Notes: generated by a model not told the origin, from the letters alone. Counted from the stretch's first letter, positions 18,020-28,773 are shown. The stretch is 64,000 bases of DNA from Sulfuritalea sp. (GCF_017302275.1 NZ_JAFLDR010000005.1:89457-153456); one strand, 5' to 3'. Numbers and translations are program-made.

Positions 18020-18919
18020 TCAGCACGAATCCAGATGCCGTCCCAACGAGATGTTCGCACCCAGCCAGCCAAGCCCGCCGGCGACTGCCAGCAGCAGTGC
18101 CGAATCCATCGCGCTGAGGGGCTGCAGGCTCAGGGTCAGCTCATACAATTTCGCCAGGTCCGCGATCGGGGCTCGCAACCAGAGAGTCGCGGCCGTCGTG
18201 ACGATCCAGGCAACCACCCCTCCGCCCAACCCAAGCAGTACGCCATGGTAAATGAACGGGCGCCGGACGAAGCTTTCCGTTGCGCCCAGAAGGTCGCTGA
18301 CCTCGATCTCGGCACGGTGGACCAGCAACTGCATGCGAACGATGCTGAAGCAAATCGCGATGAGGCCGGCACCCAGAAGGGCTCCCAGCAGCAATACGGC
18401 GTTGCGCCCCAGCCCGATCAGCGCTTCGAGCCGGCGTACCCAGGCCGAGTCGAGCTGCACGTGCGCCACGCCGTCCCAGCGGCGGTACTCGGCGGCGAGG
18501 CGTTCCATGGATTCCGGACGCTCGTCCGTGACGCTGACCACGAAGGCATCGGGAAAGGGGTTGCCCGGGAGTACCTCGATCGCTTCGCGCAGGCCGGGAT
18601 TGGCCTTCATGCGGGCAAGCGTCTCTTCGCGCGGGACGAAGCGCGCCTGCTTGACGCCTGCGGCCCCGCCCAGGCGCGATCCGACTTCCGTCGCGGTCGC
18701 ACGGTCGGCATTGACCGACATGAAAACGGAAATCTGTGGCGCGGCCGAGACCCTGTCCGTCAGTTGTCGCGCGTTTGCCAACAGCATCTGGCCGCCTGCG
18801 GGAAGAGCCAGCGCGACCCCGATCGCAAGGACGAAGAGCAGGCTGTTGAGGGGCACGGCCAGCAAGCGGCGCCACGCCAGCACGGCGGCATCCCGGTGAT
18901 GGAGCAGCCAGACCTTCAT
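18020..18919 (-). CDS. ftsX: Cell division protein FtsX
   Basis: A 299-residue four-helix permease-like protein of the FtsEX complex, which activates amidases at the septum. One N-terminal membrane helix (SLLFVLAIGVALALPAGG), the periplasmic ECD region with VSAAPQISVFMSVNADRATA, and three C-terminal helices (near 170-190, 225-245, 270-290). The conserved cytoplasmic loop EIEVSDLLGATESFVRRPF matches FtsX. It overlaps ftsE by 4 bp. Confidence 0.94.
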   Translation of the reverse strand: MKVWLLHHRDAAVLAWRRLLAVPLNSLLFVLAIGVALALPAGGQMLLANARQLTDRVSAAPQISVFMSVNADRATATEVGSRLGGAAGVKQARFVPREETLARMKANPGLREAIEVLPGNPFPDAFVVSVTDERPESMERLAAEYRRWDGVAHVQLDSAWVRRLEALIGLGRNAVLLLGALLGAGLIAICFSIVRMQLLVHRAEIEVSDLLGATESFVRRPFIYHGVLLGLGGGVVAWIVTTAATLWLRAPIADLAKLYELTLSLQPLSAMDSALLLAVAGGLGWLGANISLGRHLDSC

Positions 18920-19563
18920 GTCCGCAGTCGACCGTGGTCAAGGTGCAGGCGCCGCGCCGCGGGAAACAGTTCGTGCGCATAGGTGGCGATCAGCATCGTG
19001 ACGCCGACCTGGTGGAAGTCATGGAAAATCCGCGCCACGTCGTTTGCGGTTTCCGCATCAAGGTGCGCGGTCGGTTCATCCGCCAGTAGCAGGCCGGGCC
19101 GGCCCACGACGGCGCGGGCAATCGCCAGCCGTTGCTGCTCGCCGCCGGACAGCATGACCGGCAGGGCCTTTTCGCGCTTGCCGAGTCCGACCTTGTCGAG
19201 CGCGGCGCGCACCCGCTGGGCCGCTTCGCGTGGCGGGAAACCGGCGATCGACAGCGGGAGCATGACGTTCTGAAAGGCGTTGCGATCGAACAGCAGTTTC
19301 TGGTCCTGGAAGACCATCCCGATCCGGCGGCGCAGGAAGGGCAGCGCCGCCCGCGATAGTCCACTCAGGTTCTGGCCACCCACCAGTACCGCCCCGGACG
19401 TAGCCTGCTCGATGGCAGCTACCAGCTTCAGCAGCGTCGATTTACCGGCGCCGGAATGACCGCCGACCAATACCATTTCGCGCTCCGCGACTTCGAAGCT
19501 GACCTCGGACAGCGCATCGACTCCGGGCGGGTAGCGCTTCGCCACGCGATCGAAACGGATCAC
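18916..19563 (-). CDS. ftsE: Cell division ATP-binding protein FtsE
   Basis: A 215-residue ABC ATPase. Walker A GHSGAGKST (35-43), signature LSGGEQQ (138-144), Walker B LLLADEP (158-164). The H-loop, normally THD, reads TYAHE (194-198): Tyr195 takes the place of the switch His. GTG 19563 is the start; it begins 2 bp after the ftsY stop and gives the standard length; the longer reading enters ftsY. ftsY-ftsE-ftsX is the normal order. Confidence 0.93.
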   Translation of the reverse strand: MIRFDRVAKRYPPGVDALSEVSFEVAEREMVLVGGHSGAGKSTLLKLVAAIEQATSGAVLVGGQNLSGLSRAALPFLRRRIGMVFQDQKLLFDRNAFQNVMLPLSIAGFPPREAAQRVRAALDKVGLGKREKALPVMLSGGEQQRLAIARAVVGRPGLLLADEPTAHLDAETANDVARIFHDFHQVGVTMLIATYAHELFPAARRLHLDHGRLRT

Positions 19564-19565
19564 CG

Positions 19566-20540
19566 TCAGGATCCCAGCAGCGCTTCGACGAACTCTCCGG
19601 CGCGAAACGCCTGCAGATCGTCGATTCCCTCGCCGACGCCGATGAAACGCACCGGCTTCGGGCATTGGCGCGCAATCGCCGCCAGCACGCCGCCCTTGGC
19701 GGTGCCATCGAGTTTGGTGATGACCAGCCCGCTGACGCCGATCGCCTTGTCGAAGGCCTTGACTTGCTGCACCGCGTTCTGGCCGATGTTTGCATCCAGT
19801 ACCAGCAATACCTCATGCGGCGCGGAGGCGTCGGCCTTGTTGATCACGCGTCGGACCTTGGCGATTTCTTCCATCAGGTGCAGTTGCGTCGGCAGTCGGC
19901 CGGCGGTATCGGCGAGCACGACATCGAGCTTGCGCGCCCGGGCCGCCGTGATCGCGTCGAACACCACGGCCGCCGGATCGCCGCCGTCCTGTGCGATCAC
20001 GGTGACGCCGTTGCGGTCGCCCCAGGTCACCAGCTGTTCGCGTGCGGCGGCGCGGAAGGTGTCGCCGGCCGCGAGCAGCACGCTCTTGCCTTGCGCCTGG
20101 AAATACTTGGCCAGTTTGCCGATCGAGGTGGTCTTGCCGGCGCCGTTGACGCCGGCAATCATGATCACGAAGGGCTGGTGGCCGTCGGCCTGCAGCGCTT
20201 GTTCCAGCGGCGCGAGCAGGGTTTGCAGCGCCTCTGCCAGTGCCTTGCGCAACTGGGCGGGAGTCTCCAGCCTGTCGCGCTTGACGGTCGCCTTAAGTTC
20301 GGCAAGCAGCCATTGGGTCGCATCGATGCCGCAATCGGCCATCAGCAGCGTCGATTCCAGCTCTTCCAGCAGTTCGTCATCGATTCTGGCGCGGCTGAAG
20401 AGTTCGCCGAGCGGCGTATTGAGCGTGGCACGGGTACGCGATAGGCCCGCCTTGAGTCGTTCGCTCCATGACGGGCGCGGCGTGGCCGGGGCGGTAGCCT
20501 GAGCGGTGGGGTCGTCCTTCGATTTCAGGAAACCAAACAT
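19566..20540 (-). CDS. ftsY: Signal recognition particle receptor FtsY
   Basis: A 324-residue SRP GTPase that docks ribosome-nascent chains at the membrane. NG-domain motifs: G1 [16 protein letters not shown]2 region [12 protein letters not shown]3 [16 protein letters not shown]4 [10 protein letters not shown], and [12 protein letters not shown] at the end. The N-terminal A domain is short (about 40 residues), as in many betaproteobacteria. Confidence 0.96.
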   Translation of the reverse strand: MFGFLKSKDDPTAQATAPATPRPSWSERLKAGLSRTRATLNTPLGELFSRARIDDELLEELESTLLMADCGIDATQWLLAELKATVKRDRLETPAQLRKALAEALQTLLAPLEQALQADGHQPFVIMIAGVNGAGKTTSIGKLAKYFQAQGKSVLLAAGDTFRAAAREQLVTWGDRNGVTVIAQDGGDPAAVVFDAITAARARKLDVVLADTAGRLPTQLHLMEEIAKVRRVINKADASAPHEVLLVLDANIGQNAVQQVKAFDKAIGVSGLVITKLDGTAKGGVLAAIARQCPKPVRFIGVGEGIDDLQAFRAGEFVEALLGS

Positions 20541-20641
20541 GCGGAATGCGGTCCGAGGCGGGAGCCGCTAAGATGCGGGACCCGGAGATTTTAACAGATG
20601 CCTTTTTTCAGCCCACGCGGCACACGCCGCCGCCATCCGAC

Positions 20642-22006
20642 ATGAAACCACTGTTTTTTGCCTGCGCTGCGCTGGCTGTTGCCGTGGCGCCAGCGCCGAC
20701 TTTCGCCAATCCGTTCGAAACGAAACTCGCCAACGGCCTGCGTGTCATCGTCAAGGAAGATCCGCGCGCGCCGACTGCCGTGCACATGGTCTGGTACCGC
20801 GCCGGCAGCATGGACGAAAAGGATGGCACCTCGGGCGTCGCCCACGTGCTGGAGCACCTGATGTTCAAGGGCACCAAGACGCTCAAGTCCGGCGAATTCA
20901 ACAAGCGCGTGGCAGAGGCCGGCGGCCGCGACAACGCCTTCACCAGCCGCGACTACACCGCCTATTTCCAGATCGTACCCAAGGGCGCCCTGCCGGAAAT
21001 GATGAAGCTCGAAGCCGATCGCATGGCCAACCTGACGCTGGATGCGAAGGAGTTCGCCGCTGAGATCAAGGTGGTCATGGAGGAGCGTCGGCTGCGCACC
21101 GACGACAATCCCCAGGCACTTGTCTATGAAGCCCTGAACGCCGCGCTGTTCCAGGCCCATCCGTATCGGCGTCCGATCATCGGTTGGATGGACGATCTGG
21201 AGAACATGACCTGGCAGGACGCGCGCGACTGGTACCGGAAATGGTATGCGCCGAACAATGCCTATGTCGTGATCGTGGGTGATGTCGATCATCGCGAGGT
21301 GTTCCGCCTGGCGCAGAAGTACTACGGCTCGCACAAGGCGCAGGCTCTGCCCGAGCGCAAGCCGCAGAACGAGCCGGCGCAGGCTGGCCAGCGCCGCCTG
21401 AGCGTCAAGGCGCCGGCCAAGCTGCCCTATCTGGCGATGGCGTGGAAGATGCCGAAACTGCGCGACGTGCGCCAGGATCGCGATCCCTATGCGCTGGAAA
21501 TGCTGGCGGCGGTGCTCGACGGTCACGACGCTTCGCGCTTCTCGAAGAACCTGGTGCGCGGCAGTCGCATCGCCCAGTCCGCCGGCGCCGGCTACGATGG
21601 CACGCTGCGCGGCGAAGCGACTTTCATCCTTGATGGACAGCCGGCGGAAGGCAAGACCATCGCCGAACTGGAGGCGGCGCTGCGCGCCGAACTCAAGCGC
21701 ATCCAGGACGAGGGCGTGTCGGCCGAGGAACTGGAACGGGTCAAGACCCAGGCCATCGCTTCGCAGATCTACAAGCGCGATTCGCTGATGGCACAGGCCA
21801 TGGAAATCGGCGGCATGGAGGCGGCGGGCGTGTCCTGGCGCGACATCGATGTCCTGCTCGACCGGCTCAAGGCCGTCAGCGCCGACGACGTGCAGGCCGT
21901 GGCGAAAAAATACTTCCCTGACGATGCCCTGACCGTCGCCGTCCTCGATCCGCAACCGCTCGACCAGAGCAAACCGAAGAAGCCCGTCGCGGCCGCGAGG
22001 CACTGA
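20642..22006 (+). CDS. M16-family zinc metallopeptidase, catalytic partner
   Basis: A 454-residue periplasmic insulinase-type peptidase. The inverted zinc motif HVLEHLMFKG (HxxEH) lies near residue 70, with the downstream Glu in EIKVVMEERRLRTDDNP. A signal peptide covers the first 21 residues, and its end includes a short dispersed repeat read as AVAPAPTF. ATG 20642 is chosen because it begins the signal peptide. The next gene, starting on the stop codon, encodes a partner that lacks the zinc motif; together they probably form a heterodimer. Confidence 0.9.
   Translation: MKPLFFACAALAVAVAPAPTFANPFETKLANGLRVIVKEDPRAPTAVHMVWYRAGSMDEKDGTSGVAHVLEHLMFKGTKTLKSGEFNKRVAEAGGRDNAFTSRDYTAYFQIVPKGALPEMMKLEADRMANLTLDAKEFAAEIKVVMEERRLRTDDNPQALVYEALNAALFQAHPYRRPIIGWMDDLENMTWQDARDWYRKWYAPNNAYVVIVGDVDHREVFRLAQKYYGSHKAQALPERKPQNEPAQAGQRRLSVKAPAKLPYLAMAWKMPKLRDVRQDRDPYALEMLAAVLDGHDASRFSKNLVRGSRIAQSAGAGYDGTLRGEATFILDGQPAEGKTIAELEAALRAELKRIQDEGVSAEELERVKTQAIASQIYKRDSLMAQAMEIGGMEAAGVSWRDIDVLLDRLKAVSADDVQAVAKKYFPDDALTVAVLDPQPLDQSKPKKPVAAARH
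20681..20703 (-). repeat. Dispersed repeat, short form, copy S4
   Basis: One mismatch to the 19-nt core. It forms the end of the signal peptide of the M16 peptidase, read as AVAPAPTF. Confidence 0.8.
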
Positions 22007-23304
22007 TGAAGCAAAGCAAATTCCTGATCGCGATTCTCCTGGCCTGCCTGGCATCGAGCCTGGCCCTCGCCGGCGTCAAGATTGAACACTGGGTCGCTCC
22101 GTCGGGAGCTCGGGTGTTTTTCGTCGAAACCCGCGTGCTGCCCATCCTCGATGTGCAGATCGACTTTGCCGCCGGCGGCGCCTTCGTTGCGCCCGCCAAG
22201 GCCGGCCTGGCCGGCCTGACGCGAGGCCTGCTGGAAGCGGGTGCGGGCGAGCTCGACGAGGAAAAGATCGCCGGGCGCCTGGTCGACATCGCTGCTCGCA
22301 TCGGCGGCGGTGCCGACAGCGACCGCGCCAGCGTCAGCCTGCGCACGCTTTCGGCCAGCAAGCAGCGCGAAGCCGCGCTTGACCTGATGCGCACCGTGTT
22401 GTCAGCGCCGACTTTTCCGCAATCGGTGCTGGAACGTGAAAAGGCCCGCAGCATCGCCAGCATTCGCGAGGCCGAAACCCGCCCCGACGCCATCGCCGGC
22501 AAGCGCTTCGCCGCCGCGATCTATCCCGACCATCCCTATGGCATCAGCCCCACGGTGGAGTCGGTCAGCGCGATCACGCGCGAGGACCTGATCGCGTTTC
22601 ACCGCCAGCACTACGGCGCGAAGGGCGCCATCGTGTCCATCATCGGTGACGTCTCGCGCGCCGAGGCGGAGGCGATCGCCCAGCGCCTGACCGAAGCGCT
22701 GCCGCCGGGCGGCGGCGCGCTCGTGCCGCCGCCGGTGAAGAAGCCGCAACGCGCGACGATCAAGGTGGACCACCCCGCCGCGCAAAGCCATGTCCATGTC
22801 GGCCTGCCCGCCATCAGTCGCGGCGATCCGGATTATTTTCCTCTGCTCGTCGGCAACTACACGCTCGGTGGCGGCGGCTTCGTCTCGCGCCTGATGAAGG
22901 AAGTCCGCGAAAAGCGTGGCTATGCCTACAGCGTGCATTCCTACTTTTCGCCGCGCAAGCTGGAAGGCCCGTTCGAAATTGGCCTGCAGACCCGGCGCGA
23001 CCAGGTGACTGACGCGCTCAAAGTGGTCGACTCGGTCCTCGGCGACTACATCGCCAAGGGGCCGACGCAGCGCGAACTTGCTGCCGCGAAGAAGAACATG
23101 GTCGATGGCCTGGCACTGCGCATGGACAGCAATGCCAAGCTGCTCGGTTACCTGTCGGCGATCGGCTTCTACGGTTTGCCGTTGAGCTACCTCGACGATT
23201 TCCCGGCCAAGGTCAATGCGGTCACCGTCGAGCAGGTCAAGGCCGCCTTTTCACGCCACGTCAAGGCGGAAAACCTTGTCACTGTGGTGGTTGCGGCGGA
23301 CTGA
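22006..23304 (+). CDS. M16-family peptidase-like protein, non-catalytic partner
   Basis: A 432-residue secreted protein of the same fold as its neighbour. In place of HxxEH it reads AGLAGLTRGLLEAG, so it cannot bind zinc there; it keeps the Arg/Tyr segment EKRGYAYSVHSYF in the C-terminal half that helps bind substrate in the partner. It overlaps the first gene by one base (TGATG), which implies equal production. Residues near 138 (TVLSAPTFP) coincide with a short dispersed repeat. Confidence 0.88.
   Translation: MKQSKFLIAILLACLASSLALAGVKIEHWVAPSGARVFFVETRVLPILDVQIDFAAGGAFVAPAKAGLAGLTRGLLEAGAGELDEEKIAGRLVDIAARIGGGADSDRASVSLRTLSASKQREAALDLMRTVLSAPTFPQSVLEREKARSIASIREAETRPDAIAGKRFAAAIYPDHPYGISPTVESVSAITREDLIAFHRQHYGAKGAIVSIIGDVSRAEAEAIAQRLTEALPPGGGALVPPPVKKPQRATIKVDHPAAQSHVHVGLPAISRGDPDYFPLLVGNYTLGGGGFVSRLMKEVREKRGYAYSVHSYFSPRKLEGPFEIGLQTRRDQVTDALKVVDSVLGDYIAKGPTQRELAAAKKNMVDGLALRMDSNAKLLGYLSAIGFYGLPLSYLDDFPAKVNAVTVEQVKAAFSRHVKAENLVTVVVAAD
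22393..22415 (-). repeat. Dispersed repeat, short form, copy S5
   Basis: Two mismatches to the core. It is read as TVLSAPTF in the non-catalytic M16 protein. Part of this peptide is acceptable for the family, so independent origin is possible. Confidence 0.55.
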
Positions 23305-23319
23305 GCCCGGCGTTTCGCC

Positions 23320-24594
<1,275 letters not shown>

Positions 24595-24612
24595 TCCGGC
24601 GGGTCATAGCCG

Positions 24613-25437
24613 CTAGCGCTGGCAGGCGGCGCAGAAGAACGTGGCGCGCTGGCCCTGGCGCAGTTCCCGGACGGGACGACCGCAGACGCGGCAGGCTTCG
24701 CCGCAGCGGCCATAGACAAAATACTGCTGCTGGAAATACCCCGAACTTCCATCCGAGTGGATGAAGTCGCGCAGGCTGCTGCCGCCCGCGTCTATCGCCG
24801 CGGCGAGGGTAGACTTGATCGCCGGCACCAGGCGTTCCAGGCGCCGCAATGAAATTCGGCCCGCCGCCCGGCGCGGGTCGATGCCGGCGCGAAACAGGCT
24901 TTCCGATGCATAGATGTTGCCGATGCCGACCACCCGGTGGCTGTCCATCAGCGTCGGCTTGATTGCCGCCGAAAGCCCCGCGAGTTCCTCCTTGAGCCAG
25001 GTGGCGCAGAATTCGTCCGACAGCGGCTCAATGCCAAGGACCGACAGCAGCGGATGCGCCAGCGGGTCTCCGGGAAGCCACAGTACTGCGCCGAAGCGGC
25101 GCGGGTCCCTGAGGCGCAGGGCGACGTCGCCGCCGTCGGCAGCGAACACCAGATCGAAGTGGTCGTGTTTGTCTGGTGGCAGTGCGGCGGAAACCAGGCG
25201 CAGGCTGCCGGACATGCCGAGGTGGACCAACAGGTGTCCGATGCCGAAGTCGAGCAATAGATACTTGCCGCGCCGGCTGACCGACACAAGCTGCCTTCCT
25301 GCCAGCTCGGGGCCGAGCCGGGCCGGCAGGGGATAGCGCAGGGCCGGCACCCGCGCGATCGCGTCGATGACGCGGCGGCCGGTCAGCGCAGGCGTGATGC
25401 CGCGTCGCGTGACCTCGACTTCGGGCAGCTCAGGCAT
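24613..25437 (-). CDS. mutM: Formamidopyrimidine-DNA glycosylase
   Basis: A 274-residue repair enzyme that removes 8-oxoguanine. It begins MPELPEVEVTRRGI (catalytic Pro2, Glu3), has the H2TH region with GIGNIYASESLFRAGIDP, and ends in the zinc finger CRVCGRPVRELRQGQ with a second CxxC. It is convergent with the ferredoxin gene and divergent from the TPR protein gene; the two starts are only 24-51 bp apart. Confidence 0.97.
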   Translation of the reverse strand: MPELPEVEVTRRGITPALTGRRVIDAIARVPALRYPLPARLGPELAGRQLVSVSRRGKYLLLDFGIGHLLVHLGMSGSLRLVSAALPPDKHDHFDLVFAADGGDVALRLRDPRRFGAVLWLPGDPLAHPLLSVLGIEPLSDEFCATWLKEELAGLSAAIKPTLMDSHRVVGIGNIYASESLFRAGIDPRRAAGRISLRRLERLVPAIKSTLAAAIDAGGSSLRDFIHSDGSSGYFQQQYFVYGRCGEACRVCGRPVRELRQGQRATFFCAACQR

Positions 25438-25488
25438 GCCGGAACGCGCAGGAAAAATCTGGTGAAACTGCTAACATCTCCGCATTGT

Positions 25489-27231
25489 ATGTGCTACCGG
25501 CGCTTGGTCGCCGCGTTCCCTCCAGGTGCCGCCGTCATGATTCTCTTTGCCCCTGTTTTCGCGCTTACGCTCACACTGGCCAGCGTCAGCGGGTGGGCGC
25601 AGGCGCCAGCGCCTGCCGTCGCGGATCCCGTGCCCAAGGTCGATCGCCTGCCCAAGCAGGAACTCACGGCGCAGATCCTCTACCAGTTCCTGCTCGCCGA
25701 AATTGCCGCGCAGCGTGGCCAGTTCGGGTTCGCCGCCGGTGCCTTCGTCGACCTGGCGAAAGGCACGCGCGACCCGCGGGTGGTGCGTCGCGCCGCCGAG
25801 GTGGCCTTTCATGCCCGCCAGTACGACGCGGCGCTGGAAGCCACGCGGCTATGGCTGGCGCTGGAACCGGATTCGCAGCAGGCGCGGCAGATGCTGTCGA
25901 CGCTGCTGCTGGCCGGTGGGCGCATCGACGAACTGGCGGCCAGCCTGGCGCGCGACATTGCCGCGGCACCAAATGCCGGCGAAGGCTTGCTGCGGATCCT
26001 GCGCGCCTTTGCGCGCTATCCCGACAAGGCAATCGTGCTGCGCCTGATCGATAAATTGAGCGAACCCTACCTTGAACTTTCCGAGGCCCGATTCGCTCGC
26101 GCCCAGGCCGCCGCCGGTGCCGGGAATGTCGACCGGGCGCGAGCGGAAATCGACAAGGCGCTCGAATTGCGACCGGGCTGGGAACCGGCGGCCCTGTTCA
26201 AGACAGACCTGCTGCCCAAGGGAGCGGCGCAACTGGAATTCCTCAAAGGCTGGCTGACCGACAATCCGGATGCGCAACAGGCGCGACTGGGATATGCCAG
26301 GGGCCTGGTGGGCGAGAAGCGCTATGAAGATGCGCGCGTCGAGTTTCGTCGCCTGCTGGCCGCCAACCCCGACAATCCGGACATGCTGTATGCAGTGGGC
26401 GTGCTTTCGCTGCAGGTCGGCGACGCGGGCGATGCCGAGCAGCAGCTCAAGCGCTTCGTCGAGATCGGTCGTGGCGAGCAGAATCCAGCGCGCTTCTACC
26501 TGGGCCAGATTGCCGAGAAGGCAGGTCGCCTCGATGACGCCTTGCGCTGGTTCGACCAGGTCGGCGCGGGCGAACATGCGCTGCCTGCGCTGGTGCGCGC
26601 CGCCCAGGTCCTGGTACGCCAGAACAAGTTCGACGAAGCCCGCGAACGGGTCGTTCGGGCGCGTGCCGGCCAACCCGGTGACGTCCGCCTGGTGGTGGCC
26701 GAGGGGCATCTGTTGCGCGATGCCGGTCGGCACGCGGAAGCCTTTGCCTTGCTCGACAAGACGCTCGCATCGCAGCCCGACGATCCGGACATCCTCTACG
26801 AAACCGCCTTGGCCGCGGAAAAGATCGGCAACCTGGACTTGGCCGAACGTCACCTGCGCCGCCTGATCGTGCTCAAGCCCGAGTCGCCGCAAGGCTACAA
26901 CGCGCTCGGTTATTCCTTCGCCGACCGCAACATTCGCCTCGACGAGGCGGTGCAGTTGATCGACAAGGCGCTGGTGCTGTCGCCCGATGACGGTTACATC
27001 CTCGACAGCAAGGGATGGGTGCTGTTCCGCCAGGGCAAGCTGGCCGCGGCGCTGGAAGTTCTGCAGAAGTCCTATGCCAAGCAGCCAGATGCGGAAGTCG
27101 CCGCCCACATCGGCGAGGTCCTGTGGGCCATGGGTCGCCGTGACGAAGCGCTGGCCATCTGGCGCGAGGCGAGCAAGGCCTATCCGGCGAATGAAGTGCT
27201 CTCCTCCACGATTAAACGCTTCGTTCCCTGA
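25489..27231 (+). CDS. Secreted tetratricopeptide-repeat protein
   Basis: About 580 residues: an N-terminal signal peptide (MILFAPVFALTLTLASVSGWAQA region) and then many TPR units along the whole length, for example LLAAGRIDEL-type helices, YNALGYSFADRNIRLDEAV and DSKGWVLFRQGKLAAALEVL. Such proteins stand just before lolB in many betaproteobacteria and are thought to act in envelope assembly. Start is uncertain: GTG 25462, ATG 25489 (gives a basic n-region, chosen here) or ATG 25537. Confidence 0.85.
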   Translation: MCYRRLVAAFPPGAAVMILFAPVFALTLTLASVSGWAQAPAPAVADPVPKVDRLPKQELTAQILYQFLLAEIAAQRGQFGFAAGAFVDLAKGTRDPRVVRRAAEVAFHARQYDAALEATRLWLALEPDSQQARQMLSTLLLAGGRIDELAASLARDIAAAPNAGEGLLRILRAFARYPDKAIVLRLIDKLSEPYLELSEARFARAQAAAGAGNVDRARAEIDKALELRPGWEPAALFKTDLLPKGAAQLEFLKGWLTDNPDAQQARLGYARGLVGEKRYEDARVEFRRLLAANPDNPDMLYAVGVLSLQVGDAGDAEQQLKRFVEIGRGEQNPARFYLGQIAEKAGRLDDALRWFDQVGAGEHALPALVRAAQVLVRQNKFDEARERVVRARAGQPGDVRLVVAEGHLLRDAGRHAEAFALLDKTLASQPDDPDILYETALAAEKIGNLDLAERHLRRLIVLKPESPQGYNALGYSFADRNIRLDEAVQLIDKALVLSPDDGYILDSKGWVLFRQGKLAAALEVLQKSYAKQPDAEVAAHIGEVLWAMGRRDEALAIWREASKAYPANEVLSSTIKRFVP

Positions 27232-27239
27232 GCACATCA

Positions 27240-27764
27240 ATGAGGGTCTGGCTGGCCTGGCTGGCCATGGTACTGCTGGCGGGTTGCGCCGGAGTGCCGG
27301 GCGGCGAACCGGACGCCGCGCTGGGGCCGCCGCTTGATGGTTTTTCCGCCGCAGGCCGGATGTCGCTGCGCCAGGGCGATCGCAGCGACCACCTGCAGTT
27401 CGATTGGCAGCATTCGCCGCAGCGCGACGTGATGGTGTTTTCGACTCCGCTGGGGCAGGGGTTGGCCGAACTCGGTCGCGATGCCGGCGGAGCGTGGCTG
27501 GCTTTGCCCGGCGCGCAAGAACGGCGCGCCGCCAACCTGGGTGAACTGGCGAAACTCGTTTTCGGCGCGTCCTTGCCGCTGGATGTGCTGGCGGACTGGT
27601 TGCGCGGAGCGCAACCCGAGCGCGAAGGCATTGCGGATGGATGGCGGATCGTGATTTCTGAAACCTTGCCGTATCACCAGCGCCGACTTCCGCGGCGGCT
27701 GGAAGTGCGTCGCGGCGACGTCGAACTGCGGATTGTGATCGACGCCTGGGGTCGCAATGATTGA
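27240..27764 (+). CDS. lolB: Outer-membrane lipoprotein insertase LolB
   Basis: A 174-residue lipoprotein; the lipobox is LLAGC|A near residue 17. LolB receives lipoproteins from LolA and inserts them into the outer membrane. FSAAGRMSLRQGD, LQFDWQHSPQRDVMVFSTPLG and the terminal RIVIDAWG match the family. The gene lies 8 bp after the TPR gene and overlaps ispE by 8 bp, the usual order. A short dispersed repeat is read as PYHQRRLP near the C-terminus. Confidence 0.92.
   Translation: MRVWLAWLAMVLLAGCAGVPGGEPDAALGPPLDGFSAAGRMSLRQGDRSDHLQFDWQHSPQRDVMVFSTPLGQGLAELGRDAGGAWLALPGAQERRAANLGELAKLVFGASLPLDVLADWLRGAQPEREGIADGWRIVISETLPYHQRRLPRRLEVRRGDVELRIVIDAWGRND
27668..27690 (-). repeat. Dispersed repeat, short form, copy S6
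   Basis: Two mismatches to the core. It is read as PYHQRRLP in LolB, a different reading frame from the APTF-type copies. Confidence 0.65.
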
Positions 27765-28602
27765 CTGGCATCGCGCGTGGCCGGCGCCGGCCAAGATCAA
27801 CCTGTTCCTGCATGTGGTCGGGCGGCGCGCAGACGGCTATCACCTGCTGCAGACCGTTTTCCGCTTCCTCGATTTCGGCGATACCCTGCGTTGCGAGCCG
27901 CGCGCCGACGGCCGCATCGTTCTGGCCACTCCGCTGCCCGGCGTGGCGCCGGAAACCGATCTCACCGTGCGCGCCGCGACCGCCCTGCGCGCCGCGACCG
28001 GAGCTACCGCAGGCGTCACCTTGCACCTTGAAAAGCGGCTGCCGATGGGCGGCGGGCTGGGCGGCGGCAGTTCGGATGCGGCGACCACGCTGCTCGCGCT
28101 CAACCGCTTGTGGCGCATTAACCTGACATCGCCGCAACTTCAGCAGATCGGCCTCGCGCTCGGTGCCGACGTACCGATCTTCGTCCATGGCCGCAGCGCC
28201 TTTGCCGAAGGCATCGGCGAACGTTTCGCCGACGTCCGCCTGCCGTCCGCCTGGTACCTGGTGCTGGTCCCGGGCGTGGCGGTGCCGACCCCGGAGATCT
28301 TTCGTTCCCCGCAGTTGCGCCGCGACACGCCGGCGATCGCGGCGAGCGACTGGCGACCCGGCAGCGGCCACAACGACCTCGAACCCGTGGCCTGCGCGCT
28401 CTATCCCGAAGTAGGTCGCCACCTCGACTGGCTGCGACGATATGGTGACGCGCGCATGAGCGGTTCGGGCGCGTGCTGTTTCGTCGAGTTCGTGGACGAG
28501 GCGTCGGCGCGGACCGCATTTGCGGCGCTTCCGGCTGACATGCGCGGCTTCCTCGCGGCCGGATTGGACCGGCATCCGATCCAGGCCCTGGCCGGGGAGT
28601 GA
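27757..28602 (+). CDS. ispE: 4-diphosphocytidyl-2-C-methyl-D-erythritol kinase
   Basis: A 281-residue GHMP kinase of the MEP isoprenoid pathway. PAPAKINLFLHVVGRRADGYH is the N-terminal signature (key residues K, N), LPMGGGLGGGSSDAATTL the ATP loop, and ARMSGSGACCFVEF the C-terminal GHMP motif. Starts inside the end of lolB. Normal lolB-ispE-tRNA-prs-rplY-pth-ychF order. Confidence 0.96.
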   Translation: MIDWHRAWPAPAKINLFLHVVGRRADGYHLLQTVFRFLDFGDTLRCEPRADGRIVLATPLPGVAPETDLTVRAATALRAATGATAGVTLHLEKRLPMGGGLGGGSSDAATTLLALNRLWRINLTSPQLQQIGLALGADVPIFVHGRSAFAEGIGERFADVRLPSAWYLVLVPGVAVPTPEIFRSPQLRRDTPAIAASDWRPGSGHNDLEPVACALYPEVGRHLDWLRRYGDARMSGSGACCFVEFVDEASARTAFAALPADMRGFLAAGLDRHPIQALAGE

Positions 28603-28668
28603 TGCCGGTTCGGAGTTCGTCGGCGCGCCGGGCCGCTGGTTTCTTCCGCGTTCCGTCCTGTCGCCTGC

Positions 28669-28701
28669 CTCCGCCGAGACTCCTCCGAGACTCCTCCGAG
28701 A
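28669..28701 (+). repeat. Three tandem 11-bp repeats abutting a -35 box
   Basis: Three contiguous copies of CTCCTCCGAGA (the first reads CTCCGCCGAGA) end exactly at the TTGACA of the tRNA-Gln promoter. The 11-bp period is about one DNA turn, so they present one face of the helix, as an activator or UP-like array would. Confidence 0.6.
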
Positions 28702-28730
28702 TTGACAGCGGGGGCGAAAACCCCGAAAAT
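28702..28730 (+). promoter_or_regulatory. Sigma-70 promoter for tRNA-Gln and probably prs
   Basis: TTGACA (28702-28707), 17-bp spacer, GAAAAT (28725-28730). It lies 44 bp before the tRNA. No terminator follows the tRNA, so prs may be co-transcribed. Confidence 0.55.
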
Positions 28731-28773
28731 GCGCGTCCTTTCGACCTCCGCCCCCAAGGCAGAGACACGAAGT

